A stretch of DNA of 64,000 nt from Scleroderma bovista (Eukaryota > Basidiomycota > Agaricomycetes > Boletales > Sclerodermataceae): NCBI GenBank assembly GCA_037178675.1, contig JAYMGJ010000473.1:1-64000 (forward strand), given 5' to 3'. Positions within the stretch are counted from its first letter, which is position 1; every line of letters begins with the position of its first letter. The notes below the pieces were generated by a model. It ran no database searches, was not told the origin of the DNA, and worked only from the letters and a program-made list of their open reading frames with translations. The translations under genes and the position numbers were made by a program. Positions 21,335 through 34,100 of the stretch are shown piece by piece.

Positions 21335-23407
21335 GCACGGGTGCAGCTGGGGGATTTGGTGTTATAAAGGAACGGAGGCGCCTGGCCAGCCCACAAAGGG
21401 AGAAAAGCACTGGTCACCACAAGTTAACGGCTACTAGACGGATAAACACTTTCGGCGGTCATGCCTGCCAAGGACGAGCGACCACGGGCAACGGTGGGCG
21501 TCGGTGAAGTGAAAACAGGGCCGGGCATCCTGCGAACGAATCTGAGTGCATTTCCAGAAGAACTCCTGAGGTCGCCGGGCCCTGGTCAGCAGCGTTGGCT
21601 GGATCTGAGAACGCAAACCAGTGCAGCCTTCATTTTGGCTGTGGGTGGAGAAAATACCAGACCCAGTTCAACGGCTGCGTCTTACCCCCATCGACCCTCG
21701 TCGAGAACACGTGGTCAACTACTACCAAATAGCATTTACCAAAAATACTACATCGGATCCGGGCTTAGACTTTGCCTCCAAGTTCTCAAACCCCCCAGCT
21801 AATTAAACCCTGCCGTGAATCAGGTTGTCCATGCCCATCCCAACTGCGCTCCAACTGTCTATGGACCTACCTTCTGCAGGACTACAAGTGCCCGCGGGTT
21901 CACTTGAAGCTCGTTCTGCCTTGTGGCTTTCATAACCGCTCAAGTCAAGCTGTGTCTTCCATGATATCCTCGTTGGGCGCTTCCTTCTTTGCCAACAATG
22001 CACGTGGTATGCGATAGAGTTCTGTGGATTTGAAAACTTGACCTCCCCAGAAATCGAAAAAGACGGAGCGCGGGGTTCACCTCCCCAAAATCTTCCTCCT
22101 TCGCGGGCCGAACAACCAAACCGTAGATTACCGGCTCTGATCATCATTACCCCACGTACCTTTTGCATCGTCAGCTTGACGCAGGGTTCATTTAATTCCG
22201 ACTTACCAGAACGTAAACACCATGCCAGGTATGGATGTTCTCCCTCACCTACCGGTGTTTTTTTGTTGTCCACTTCTTGCTGGCCCTTTCGAATATGTTC
22301 GAACCCGTTCGACCCTGCAATGCACCGCCGCAAAGAGGTTCTCGCAGGATTAGCATAGCGAACACACGTTCAGTCTCCAGTCTCCACGGGGTCCACCACT
22401 CCACCAACACGATCATGTCCATACGTCGGACATGCAGACCTATTCATGACCGTGAATGGCTGTCGCCTTAATCATCAACAGGTTGAGTTGGCCGTCGTCC
22501 CTGCCTTTCCACACAAGCTAGATATGGGCCTCGTGCATTGCTCCAGGTTCTCTATCAAGTCAGTAACTCGCTCACTTTTCAAGTCACCGAATTACGAGAT
22601 CGAGAACCCGGATATACAATAACCGTGGCTCCCTTGGCACCAATTTATACTACTCTTGCCCATCTCTTTGGCTTCCTGCAGCGTCATGAAGGTCGACTAT
22701 ACATGGACATACAAATAGACCGTCTGACCGAAAAGTCAGCAGGACTCACCATTGCGCCACAGATGGACTTCGCTGCGCCTCCAAGATCACGACAAAAAAG
22801 GTCCGAGCTTCTGTGGCTATCCCGCAGCACGTTCTAGTCTTTAAGGATCCGGATAAACGCTTCCTAATTCATTGTGCCTTTTCAAATGAGAACTCGCATA
22901 GAAAGGCTTGCACTTCCCGTCGACAGCGGATGTGACCAATTGCTAGACACTAGGTTGTAAGTGGGAATGCTATATATGTCGTCGTCAATCTGGCCACAAC
23001 GTTCACACCAACCGCATGACTGCACCGTTCAGCAAAACAGAACCGGCACTACAGTCGGGCCGGTACAGCGTCATAGATAAGTCAAGAACCTTGATCCAGA
23101 ACTGGAAGGCACCAATATCAAGATGGTCTGCAATGATTCCGTTCGTTCGTTCGTTCGTTCGTACGTTAACTCGTTATAGTCGAAAGAGAATCCCATTCTA
23201 GTCACAAAACACAGCCCCGCCAGAAGCCAACGAAGACTCCGATGTGGTCACCTGGCCTCCAACGCTGATTCAGCACATGCGCCTACCTGGCCGCCAAAGC
23301 AAGGTAGGTGTCTGTCACAGGCCGCGAACCAAGGTTGCAGCCCAAGTACCGAATGTTCGACAGAATGCAACTACGAGTGCTTATTGCGAGTCGTACAACA
23401 ACATAAC
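21335..23407. other. Intergenic region between STE12 and VPS36
   Basis: About 2 kb with only short open frames. A chance-looking spliced frame can be built from an ATG at 22222, but it matches no family I know. The left part is the likely STE12 promoter. A (TTCG)n microsatellite lies at about 23141-23163. Confidence 0.5.
23141..23163. repeat. Microsatellite (TTCG)n
   Basis: About five perfect copies of the tetranucleotide ttcg, ending in a single mismatch (ttcgta). Confidence 0.9.
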
Positions 23408-25520
23408 TCAATCAAATGTGTGCCCATCCCATTCGTAGTTCGGGAGAATGTTTAGTGACCATCTAAGCTCTGATCCGCTCCCACTGCCACCACCTCTGAT
23501 AGCCGAACGTTCATCGTCCCTGCAGATGAGCCCCTCCGCTTCAACCGCTTCGACCATCTCCGAGGCTAGGGAGATCGTGATGTTCTCTTCTTGTCCTATC
23601 TGACTTGTCGTGAGGACTTCGGACATCACCAGATACCCAGAAAGACGCGCTGTAAAAGAGGCATGTGTGTACGGTGGCGTATGCAGCACGCACAGACCAG
23701 ACGTGAACGTTCTAGTGCGAATCGGCGGAGAAGTATATTCTGGAAGAAATGGCAGCGTCTGCAAAAATGTGGACGGTGGAATAAGTGCTGCATAGTCATG
23801 CCAGTCAGCCCACGGAGGTGATCCACGTTTTCGGAGCGAACCAAGACGCACCGACACCGCGTGCTCGATTCCAGCCACCCCACACTTCGTCGAGCCCAAC
23901 CACCCCTCTATGCCGCATGATGCCGACTGATTTCTGTCCTGGAGAGTCGTCTGAGGTACCCTGAAGTACCCCTGCCAGTTCACGCGCCAGCTCTTCCACC
24001 CATTTTTTCTCATCCCCGATCATATCTGGTGTTACTGGCCCATTAATCATCTGAAGGCCTAATTGCGACAGAGACGACCGTATAAACTTCGCTTCTTCCG
24101 GTTCAGCAGACGGCACGAACGACGTGACCGCAAACATTGAACCGGCAGATGGAGTAGGCGATGTATTGGATGCCGAAGAGGCCACAAATGGTGACGGCGA
24201 TGCACCTGAGCCGGGCGCATTCGCAGCCCCAGATGTCGATGCGTTCAGTTTTTCGTTTAGCTCAGCCGCAAGCCGCACGAGATCTCTGGCTTTGACCGCC
24301 AGTGCTTCCAGGTCCTGGAATGCATCGGAAAGTTCGGTCTCCGTGTTCTTCACCGAGGCATTGACATTCTCAATAATTCCGCCTGAAAGCCATGCTCAGG
24401 CCCATTGAATTGAACGCCTGAAACAGGCTTACCTATGCCTGTTCGACGGACAGACGTTGAGGCTTTGTCGGGTGACATCGCGCCCAAATTGGACAGCAAT
24501 CCGTTCCTTGACCCCTTTCCAATCTGTCTGCCCTGAGAAATTCTCAGTTTTAACATTATTAATATTCAGAAATATCACAGTCGGCATAAACTAACCTCCC
24601 AGGCCCGTCCCTTTAACGCGCGTTTCAAAATATTATAAAAAGCTTTGTCACCGCCTTTCCTGAAGCTGAGCTTGATGAGCAGGTTAGCCAGATCTACGGG
24701 ATCACCTGCTGACATGGGCGACACAGGGCGTGATGAAGGCGCAGATCTTGCGCTTGTGCTGGCGATTTGAGAGACGACAGGTAAGGACGTAGAGCACATC
24801 TCACAGGTACGAAGAGATGGGTGATTGAGGAAAGTGCATGCTATGCATGCGATAGGTTCTGGATCGTTATCGGGTGGGCTGGCAGATCCAGATATCATCA
24901 AAGATGAGGTCGGTAAAGAGGTAGACGACATAGGAAGCGGTGAAAGCGGTGTTAAGCATCTAGACGAGGTTCGGGAAGTTGCAGGGGGAACGGCGCTGCG
25001 TGGAACCCCGCAGAGACTGCATACTTGAGCAGCAGCTGGACTGAGTCCAGGAGAATTCCGGTTGTTACAGACCTCGCATACCCAGATCGCGAACCTTGGG
25101 TCCGTGCCATTCTCATCTACAGTCGAGAACACGGAGTTCGTGTCAAGAAACAGGGTCACTTTAGGGGATGACTTGAGTAGCCCGGCATAATAATCTGTTC
25201 GTATTACGTGCGACAAATCCATGGAAAAGGACTGGGTAGCTGTATTCCGAATATTTACAAAGAAGATGCGATGAGTCGTGACATGGGCCGTGCCCGATTG
25301 ATGATGCATAGCTTTCTGGAGACTGGCCATGTGGTATTTGGAACCACAGGGAATCAGACGACCATGGAGCATTGTTTTCCAAGGAAATATTTATAAAAAG
25401 AACGTACCCGTCGTAGATGCCTACATTATCCTGGGTAGCGAGGAGCTCCTCGTCGTTGTACAAGAGAGCGGGAATCGGAATAGTGCCGTCCACCACTGTG
25501 GTATATCGCCGGAGCGCCAT
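23408..25520 (-). CDS. VPS36: ESCRT-II subunit Vps36
   Basis: Exons 25520-25408, 25322-24596, 24532-24433, 24382-23852 and 23787-23408, all phases consistent, 616 aa. The GLUE domain starts at once (VDGTIPIPALLYNDEELL, HHQSGTAHVTTHRIFF, DYYAGLLKSSPKVTLFLD). Two NZF-type zinc fingers follow: WVCEVCNN...VCSLCGVP, and CIACTFLNHPSLRTCEMC. The C-terminal winged-helix half has LSDAFQDLEALAVKARDLV, GLDEVWGGWNRARG and ALIPPSTFLQTLPFLPEYTS. Vps36 recruits ESCRT-II to ubiquitinated cargo and PI3P on endosomes with Vps22 and Vps25. Introns are 85, 63, 50 and 64 bp. The start is fixed by the conserved MALRRY opening. Confidence 0.93.
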
Positions 25521-26124
25521 GGTTCAGAATTACGCCTATAAGCACGCAAACCTGCCCGAAAATCAATGCAAGCGTAATGTGGTATCGGTGTAGGCTGGAT
25601 CGCGCACAGCGCCAAAGGCCAGGGGATTGATATGATAAGGGTTGATGCAGCGCCCAGATATCTCCGTGTGTTCAAGTACGGGTTCCGTTCGTGACTAAGG
25701 TCTGAGGCGATCTGAGGACCGACCAATTGCGAATGACACAAACGGAGCGAAGTCGTCGGGAAGCAAAGCGGAAGGGGTGTTCTTACCAAAAACAGAAACA
25801 CCCGCTGACTCAGCGCTGACTCCTCAAAAATCCCGAGTCGCTGATTCGCATCATTTTCGAGCCTATGTTGGGCGTTCCGCAGTACGTTTATTTTCAGTGT
25901 GTTGTACTTCAATTAATAAATCAAAGGAGGTTCTAAATCGCAAACCGATCAAAGATGCGGTACCGTACAACACACTGCTGCCATATTCTGCTATACATAG
26001 CCGCTAGCGGAGTAGCGAGACCTCATCAAAAGATGTCCATCCTCCGGTAGTGAGGATTTCAATTGGGGAATATTGCGGCATGATTACACTCTCACTCTCG
26101 TATCGTACCCGCGTCGTCTATTTT
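25521..26124. other. Intergenic, VPS36 upstream region
   Basis: No gene seen. Open frames here are shadows of the VPS36 first exon or lack motifs. Confidence 0.4.
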
Positions 26125-26547
26125 TCACCTGCGAAGGACTGATGCATGCTGAACAGCATTAACCGCATCCTTCGTCGCTACCCGCACTGGTGAATGAATG
26201 TTTGCATACCTGGTTGGGCTGGGAACTTCAATTCCGCCATTTGAGTTTTCTGATCCGCACAGCACGGCAGCACAATGGTGAGGAAAACTAATCCGAGGCA
26301 CATTCGTCCGTTTTGAAGCACGCATCTGCCTAAAGTGTACTTTGACGTCAGTAGGGCCCAATGATTTTGGCACCGGAACCCGCCTCTCATTTCCACCGGT
26401 TGGAAAGACACCAGCCATCGCCGTCACGCTGGATGGTCCTACCACAGGCCCCTCTCTGATCAGAACCGATTGAATGGCTGGTGGCACCATGGTTTGTTTC
26501 ATACCGACAGGAAACACGAGTTGCCATTGAAACCGCATTGGAATCAA
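26125..26547 (-). CDS. Unidentified ORF (140 aa)
   Basis: An uninterrupted minus-strand frame with plausible codon use (MVPPAIQSVLIREGPVV, VKVHFRQMRASKRTNVPR). No domain, signal or homologue is recognisable. It may be one exon of a larger gene or chance. The stretch 26548-26922 holds nothing I can support. Confidence 0.2.
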   Translation of the reverse strand: MIPMRFQWQLVFPVGMKQTMVPPAIQSVLIREGPVVGPSSVTAMAGVFPTGGNERRVPVPKSLGPTDVKVHFRQMRASKRTNVPRISFPHHCAAVLCGSENSNGGIEVPSPTRYANIHSPVRVATKDAVNAVQHASVLRR

Positions 26548-26922
26548 CCAATCCTGGATTTACCTGATAATGGGCCTTCTGGCTCTTGGCAGTAACTAGG
26601 AAGCACAGGATGGTTATATGCACTGCTTAGGAGTTGACCAGGGTTATTCAATGTTATTGACCCACTGGAATCCTGTTCACCACAGGAAATAATAAATCCC
26701 TGAGAAGGTACTGTTACTTTGCTCCAACGACTTAGTCAATACTGATCACGGTTGCGAATCAGGAATACCCCCTGACATGTGTAGATCTAAGTTAAATCAC
26801 ACTATGACAGTACACAGGGTAACGTCACAGCATATAACATTCCAATTGGCAAAATCCAGTGGGTTGCATTGGCAACTTTGCATGCCACTTTTCGAGACCC
26901 GGTGCGGTGTATTTAATTACAC

Positions 26923-27669
26923 CTACGGCATCCAGCGCCCAAAGTCCATACATTGATATGGAATGCCAGAGTATGTAAATAAATCCCTCGGGATTCCAGT
27001 GGGCCACGCGTGTAGGACAGAAAGCATAGCAATATTCCAGATATAGTATACGACATGCAGGCATGTCATATCATGGCTTGGAAGGGCGCAAACTTGCCCA
27101 GTCATCCGCCGAAATAAGTTCAAGAGACATGCCTGGAATATACACCTTTTTCGGGTCAACTCACGAGTCTTGCGCACGGCGATGAGTAACCGTGTCCAAG
27201 GCTTCGTGTCAGGTGTCTGATCGAGCAATCTCGACAACCTCGCATGATTGTACAGCCTTCGAGGATGCATCGCCCAGTAACATGCAGCAGTTAGGCCAGG
27301 TCAGACACATAAGGATGTGATGTTTTCCTTACCTGTCCCTAATTCTTTCACAGGGAAGCTAATGGCATGTTGAAAAGTGCTAAACCTCACGTCATCCATA
27401 TACAGGAACATGCAATGGCAAGTGCGTACGAGGACCTTGATTTCCGAGAGGGGAATCTTAGGAAAACAAGTTTACAGCCAGGGGTCGCTACATCCTAGTA
27501 CGAGCTGCCCGTGGGTAGTGATATCCTCATCATAACTTTGCCTCTCGCCCAGTAGGTACGTTTCCAAATAACGATGACGATGCGATGAACGACTAAGCGA
27601 TTGCTGAGCTGTGGCTGAGTCAGAGGCATCAGTGCCGAACACGTTGACTAAGGACATGGAAACGAACAA
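26923..27669 (-). CDS. Possible spliced gene, unidentified
   Basis: A frame from MFVSMSLVNVFGTDAS (27669, or the Met at 27657) runs to about 27495, where GTACTA and a downstream CCTAAG could bound a short intron. It is followed by an open segment (KVLVRTCHCMFLYMDDVRF) ending at a strong donor GTAAGG near 27340. A 115-codon open frame lies at 27270-26923. I could not join the parts in consistent phase, so coordinates are only a bracket. It lies 40 bp downstream of the SRP9 stop on the same strand. Confidence 0.25.
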
Positions 27670-27708
27670 GAATGTTGCGCCCCGAAATAACTAGCCCTGA
27701 GGACATAA

Positions 27709-28194
27709 TTACTTCTTCTTTTTTGGTTTTTTCTTCTTGACGCCGCCCGCAGTGGGTCCGGCCTGCTGAGCAAGCATCGGAGATGCAGGGCGGGGCTTCC
27801 CAGTTTCTCCGCCGGTCTCTAATTGACTGCTGGTTAACATAGTGGCTGTGGGTTCTGGACGTCTGTTCTGCATTTTTTGCATTAGGGATAGATTTAGGGC
27901 CTCAAATCGATTGAGAAAGATCGAAGAGTATGTCTTGAACTTGATGCACTGAGTTAATCATAGGTCAATGTAAGTTTCAATCCAGCCAAGGATCTGCGCA
28001 CTGTGGTATCATCTGTGATTTTCAGCACGAGCTTCCCCTCTGATGACCTCCACTTTACACAATATCGCGTCTGGGGGGCAGTGATTTAGAATGATGAATC
28101 GACAATAGAAATCGAGATTAACCTTGTTTGGTGATTTGGCATAGAGATTTTCTGCGGCCTCTTGGTATTCTTGCCAGGACGCGATGTATACCAT
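27709..28194 (-). CDS. SRP9: Signal recognition particle 9-kDa subunit
   Basis: Exons 28194-28123, 28070-28002 and 27948-27709, 126 aa. The conserved features are the start MVYIASWQEYQEAAENLYAK, TRYCVKWRSSEGKLVLKITDD across the first intron, and CIKFKTYSSIFLNRFEALNL with SLMQKMQNR. These cover the whole SRP9 fold. A non-conserved tail ends in a run of lysines (KKKKPKKKK). SRP9 pairs with SRP14 on the Alu domain of SRP RNA and slows translation during ER targeting. All intron phases are 0. It is divergent from the mitochondrial carrier gene with 253 bp between the start codons. Confidence 0.93.
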
Positions 28195-28447
28195 GATCGC
28201 ATTGCGAAGCGCGCTTTGCGGCGAACAGGAGGGCGTGACAATGTCACCTGGAACACCTGTGTCACGTCACAGTCACAAGTGTGACCAAATTCCGGCCGAG
28301 GGTAAGCCGACCACAAACTTTAGTATCGCGAGAATCCTTACGTCCGTCGTGCTATTGCGGAATAGTCTTGCAGGGAAAAGCTTTGCTTCAGACTGTCGCT
28401 GCTGTTTTCAGATACCTTCATTTTCTCTGTCCGAACCTCGTAGAACT
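28195..28447. promoter_or_regulatory. Shared divergent promoter SRP9 / oxodicarboxylate carrier
   Basis: Only 253 bp separate the two start codons. CT-rich stretches lie just upstream of the carrier ATG (ttcattttctctgtccg). No TATA box is obvious on either strand, as is common for constitutively expressed fungal genes. Confidence 0.6.
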
Positions 28448-30007
28448 ATGGCCACCGAACAGCGGAAGCGTGAGTGCGGACTTGTGCATGCTGTAGCAGG
28501 TCTCTCTGATCCGAGTAACAGCACTCCCGTTCGTCGCAAATTTTGCAGCAGGCGCCGTCGCAGGCGTCTCAGAAATATTGACCTTTTACCCTCTCGGTGA
28601 GTAACGTCGAACTCGCTCAGGTCGCGTGACGTTTTGATCGCGCCGCATAAGATGTGGTGCGTCCCATGAGCTGGATTGGAAATGGCGGTTTTATGATATT
28701 TCGCTCTAGGTAAAGACTCGTATGCAATTGGAGACCGGGAAGGGCAAGCACGGTATGGTTGGAACTCTGACGGCGATCATCCGCGAAGAGGGGTAAGTCT
28801 GATCAGCCATACTTCGGATCAGCTGCGTGAATTTGTTTCAGAGCCGGAAGATTATATCGAGGTGCTCCATCTTTGACGATATGCTGACCCATGGGATGAC
28901 CGAGGTTCGCTAGGCTTAGTACCACCGCTGTTACTCGAGGCACCCAAACGGGCAGTGAAATTGTAGGTCGCAACTTTTTGAGGTATATCAGCCACTCACC
29001 GCAACTAGTGCGTCGAATGACTTTTGGGGCAAGACGTATCTTCAATTTTCTGGCCACTCCAAAATGACCGCCGAACTCTCTGTTCTTACCGGCTGCAGCG
29101 CTGGCGCCACTGAAAGCTTCGTAGTGGTTCCATTCGAGTTAGTGAAGATCAAGTATGTATATTCCATCGGGTCTGTTCCTAGCTAAATAAAAGTGCAGGC
29201 TGCAAGATAAAACCAGTACATTTGCGGGCCCTATGGATGTGGTTAAGCAGGTAATTAAGAAAGAGGGTGTTTTGGGTCTTTATGCTGGCATGGAGGCTAC
29301 GTTCTGGAGGTAGCGCTATTACTTGTTTGCTTTTGTGCTCATCTGATGCTGCTTCTCTTGCAGACACGTCTGGTGGAATGGTGGATACTTTGGCAGCATC
29401 CACCAGGTTCGCGCTATGTTGCCTAAAGCAGAAGTAAGCCCTTTGTTTACTCCCTGTAATGATACGTTAATCTTGAGGTCAACCTAGACACCGCAAGGTC
29501 AATTATTTAACAATTTCATCTCTGGAGCTGCCGGAGGCTTCGTCGGCACCGTGCTGAATACCCCGTACGTACTGATATGATAGAACTTCGAATAATCTAA
29601 CGTTACACATAGATTTGATGTTTGTAACGCTGTTTCCGATTTGGATCAATGCTGACACATGACCCGTAGGTCGTGAAGTCTCGCATTCAAGGTGCCAGCA
29701 AAGTCCCAGGCGTGGTACCGAAGTACAATTGGTCATACCCAGCGTACGTACTACACTATCGTGGTGTACAGCTATTTAAGGATTGATCTATGTTTCGTAG
29801 GCTTCTCACAATCATGCGCGAGGAAGGACCCGCAGCCCTCTACAAAGGGTTTACACCCAAGGTTCTCCGGCTTGCGCCTGGCGGAGGAGTGTTGTTGCTT
29901 GTCGTAGAAGTTACTCTCAATTTCTTCAGGAAGGGTATGTTGGTTTCCTCTTTACCAAGATTGCTCATTGACCACCTTTGGCAGCTCTCGGTCCCCCTTA
30001 CCTATAG
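28448..30007 (+). CDS. ODC1: Mitochondrial 2-oxodicarboxylate carrier
   Basis: Fourteen exons give 297 aa: 28448-28469, 28522-28596, 28652-28656, 28710-28792, 28842-28861, 28914-28962, 29009-29152, 29199-29309, 29364-29433, 29488-29564, 29613-29619, 29670-29743, 29801-29934, 29985-30007. The three carrier repeats are visible: FAAGAVAGVSEILTFYPLDV with VKTRMQLETGK, ESFVVVPFELVKIKLQD, and ISGAAGGFVGTVLNTPFDVV with KSRIQG, ending VLRLAPGGGVLLLVVEVTL. The length matches yeast Odc1/Odc2 (about 300 aa), which exchange 2-oxoadipate and 2-oxoglutarate across the inner membrane for lysine metabolism. Exons 3 (5 nt) and 11 (7 nt) are microexons. Skipping either breaks the frame and removes the Asp of a signature motif. 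Confidence 0.93.
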
Positions 30008-31165
30008 ACCTGGTCATATGTATTCATACAGGAGCAGTTCGAAGAGCTGCACACCAATTGGACACTAATGATCCTATTCCCTGCTGACTATGGTTAAGTC
30101 AAAATATGTGTGGCTCACCAAACCAACCACAAGAGACAAAGCAGGCCCAAGTTACCTTGCTTGGCAAGGTCCCCAATATTCGCGCGACTGATATGAAATA
30201 CTCGTCCGGGTGAAAGGCTACCCCTCTTGGACACAGGTCCGTCACCATCGCCCGTCGAGTCGCTGTTGGCCCATCCAAAGGTGAGTGTGACCCACTCCCC
30301 AGGTCCTCGACCACCCGTTCGACTTGCATAACTTTCAGTGCTTTAGAGTGTCTAGTACACAAGCAAAATGACGGGTTTATGCGTTATCGATGAAACAACC
30401 GCCGACTACTACCTGGACGGGCCCTGCCCACCCTTCCTGTCTCTGCTTGATATGCACGATATGCTTCTCAAAGCTGGTCGGGCGAAAGAGGGCCACTCTC
30501 CTCGTCGCATCTGGACTGCCCGAGCTACGGGTGCATGTTAGACATTCCAAACTAAGTCATGAACTCTGTGTCGCACCCTTATCGACAGTCCCTCCGACAA
30601 AGACATTAGCAAAATCTGCCACTGCTTAAGCGACTGGCTGCGAGACTTGCTGACCAGTGGCCTGTTGTATCACCGGCGATTAAGATCAATATTCTTCATG
30701 TGATGAACACGATAGCATTGCTAACGCACTCTGCAGATAGCCTACTTTGGCAATGCATGTTGCCTGTATGCTTCGATCAGGTCGTACCGTTGGGTAGCAC
30801 TGTCAGCGAAAATATTCGCCTCATTCTGATCACTTGATACAAACTTCAAGTTGTCCTTACTTTCACTCTGTCATGATAGTTGGGCCGAGTATTAGCCATT
30901 GCGGGTAGCATTTCATCCTCTCCTTCCTCTTCACCTCCCTCAGGCCTGGGTAGTGTGCCAATTCCGTTTCAGCTCGACGATTCCTCGGAAAATGAGGCTG
31001 GCGTATCATACCACCGTGCTTCCTAGTGAAGACATTGGTTCCCAGGTCCATCTGGTCCTGGAGCCACTGAGGCGACACAGGGGCGACACCGTCAAATGAC
31101 TTCAATATTGGGAGGATTGTGGACATGCATTTTCTTATCTACCGACGCTTAGATCCCCCGAGTAT
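30008..31165. other. Intergenic, no supported gene
   Basis: Between the carrier gene and the MCD4 stop. A minus-strand frame at 31126-30863 (starting MSTILPILKSFDGV) has no recognisable motif. Confidence 0.4.
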
Positions 31166-34100
31166 TCAATCTCTCTTAATCGGTCGCAGCTGGACTAGCG
31201 TATCTCCCATGAGATACTCCCCGGTCGCACAAATCCCCGCAGACCAAACCAATAACAACGACGTAATGCAGAAGAAACTGATAGACTGGCCAATCTCTAA
31301 CCAAGAACCTAGATATTTTTCCAGATTAGCAAATAGGATACGATCCATGACAAGTTTACAACGAAATCACTCACCAGTGTCTGTAACGTTCAAGAAGAAG
31401 GTCATTGTCATCCCTGTGTATCCAATTTCGAATGTGTGCATTCATGCCGTGGTGACAAAGGAAGGAGAGACATACCATCGGTGAGGGTCAGCGCCACCAG
31501 AAATAACGAAAACGGTGGTAAGCCCAAGCGTGCATTCAGGGTGGCAAACACTGCAGATAGGATAACGTAGGGACAAACTATCTTGAATATCTAGAGGATA
31601 AAGGTCAGTTATTTTGGATATTACACGGAGCAGTGAAGCGGGACAACCAGCAGGGCCGCCATCAGGAAGGGGTTGAAAATCGGTACGAGGCGGTATACAG
31701 GTTCAAGGTAAAACGACCTTGTTGGCGATGAGACTTCTACATCAGGATCCTGACCGATTTCTGACTCACGATATAGAGGCAACACTAAGCATAAGATAGC
31801 ACTGGTCAGTATCGGGGCATCTCAAATGATGTCAATACCCACTTTCCAGTCCCAAAAAATGCCACCTGCACGTAAAACAGGAAAAACAGTGCTATCCGGA
31901 TATCATCTGCTCGGAAACAGTACGGTGCGAGATGTCTGTGGGAAGACGCTGACGCGGTCCCATTCTCAGAGGTCCCGGCGAGAGAGGACCGCACGACAAC
32001 TTCAACCTCTATCCAGAGAAGAAGGTTGCACACATAGGCCGAGTAGAACAGACCCTCTACGCTGATGGACAAAACAACAAAGCATGCTGAAAATGCGAGG
32101 AAGAACGAGATGATCTTGGCTATTGGCGATGAGTAACGTACTCTTGAGATGAAGGGATACGTCGAGGATATAACTGGATACTTGACAATCAACATGAAAT
32201 AAACACAGTGGATGAGTGACAAGACACACCAAGAATCATCCAAGCTACAACTTGGTTGAGTCGAGGCAGTCCCTGCTTAGCTTGTAAGCTGATGACCGAG
32301 TTCGAAATGATCACCATCATGACGGCGATCGGACCCATCTGTGCATATTGACAGTAGTCCAATTGTGTTTCACTCAGAGAACTCACCTGGATCGCAATAG
32401 ATTTTTGCGTAGGCCGGTCCATGACATGTTGCCCAGAGCAGTACATCCATATCGTGCCTATCAGTAGCATGACAACACCTCCTGCCAAGCTATACATCCA
32501 TCAGTCTAACGATGGAAGTACACACCTAAACAACTCACATAGAAGGAAGACTTTCACTCTTCTCAACTGCGAGGAGAGGGAATATACTTGTAATGATACA
32601 ACTCAAACTCCAACACACGACAAGCTTCCAGTTCTGAGAGAGCATAGCAGTTGACCATGTACACAAAGGCCACATGACACCGATCACAACGAAACCAGCG
32701 CTCCATATCGATCGATGTGTGTAAGCCACCTGCGTGCGTGTGACTGAGAACAAGCAAGGGCGACAGCAAATATACAACATACCACCATACTTTGTAGCGC
32801 CAGAACGACTGAAATGCTTTGCCCACATACTTTACTGTAGGTCAGTGACGATTCACGTACTGACTGCCGGAAGGCCAGCATGCCTCGCATACAAAATTCC
32901 CTCCAGAAGTAACACGGAAAAGCGACATAGATATAAAACGTCCACGGTGACTTCTGCATCCAGAATACCATGCAAAATGCGAGCAAAGTGGCGATCGTGG
33001 TGGTATCGATGCCTCGCTTAGCAGTGGCTGATAGGGGGGCAGCAGGAGGTAGTAATGAGATCGAGGCATACGCTGCCCATCCGAGGTACGCCACAATGAC
33101 AATACCTCTAATCAAAAGTCGGTCATAACTGAGCATCGAGGAACGTCAGCACATATCGCGTGCATGAAATGCAAGTCCTAACGCACGTTTCGAGATAGCG
33201 TAACCCTTCCAAGCAAGCCTCGATAAGCTCTGCAGAGTGCCTCCGCGCCTCGTGCCACTTCCCATCGCCGATCAATTGCTCAATATAGTGAACTTTGTGT
33301 ACCCGGTTTGGTACACCCATGTTGTCTCCGTCCTCGAGAGGGCCAAACGGTTTGTAGAAGAGCGCACGCGCCGCTTTTATTTCTTCGGAGAAAGAACGAG
33401 TAAGGGGAAAGCACACCTGCCTCCAAACCTGGCTCACCGTGTTTCATGTAATAGTGCTCCAAAAGGACTTGGGCGTTGATGAGTGCATACCGAGCAAGCG
33501 TTTCCTCACCTTCACGGGGAGCTAGGTAGCCAGCCCGTGTGGGATCTACGTCAGGCAATACCCCCACGGAGTTTGCTGGCCAATCGATGCCGATTAAGGA
33601 TGCCATGAGTGGGGCCAAGTCCGCCTGCGAGACATCCCGTCGCAGGAGGTGATCGAGCTTCCAAGGACTTGAGTACTCGTCGTGTGACGAGATGCTCGAA
33701 TCCGGGTGGGGGCCACGGATGCCTTTGCCCCACGCAATTAGAGGAGTGCGCGTGTTATCTGGATCTGTATTCGGACAACACAGTCAAGCGATTTAGATGG
33801 ACAAGAACAACAAAAGGCTCACCGCCGTCACCATGATTCCCTATCCTCGACATGCCATGGTCTGCTGTGAAAACAAAACTTGTTTCGCTATCACCATAAA
33901 ACTGTGACATTAAACTCTCTGTCTCGCTAACAATGTTATCAACAACTTGGATATTCCGCATGTATTCCTGTTGTTGTAGAAGGGCTTAATGAAGCGCACA
34001 ATATATGCGCCCACTTTACCTTGGAAAATGGCCTGTATGCGTGACCCGTGGTATCCAACCCAAGCAGGTGTAGAAAAAATATGACCTTGTCCTCATGCAA

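Noticed and set aside
22222..22621. Spliced frame from an ATG at 22222 (ATGCCAG then GTATGG) to an open stretch of about 77 codons
   Set aside because: The acceptor choice is arbitrary, the product matches no family I know, and an open stretch this long is expected by chance in 2 kb.
25421..25912. 163-codon minus-strand frame overlapping the VPS36 start
   Set aside because: It overlaps the conserved first exon of VPS36 in a different frame and has no motif.
30863..31126. 87-codon minus-strand frame below MCD4 (MSTILPILKSFDGV...)
   Set aside because: No homologue or motif is recognised, and it lies where the MCD4 3' UTR is expected.
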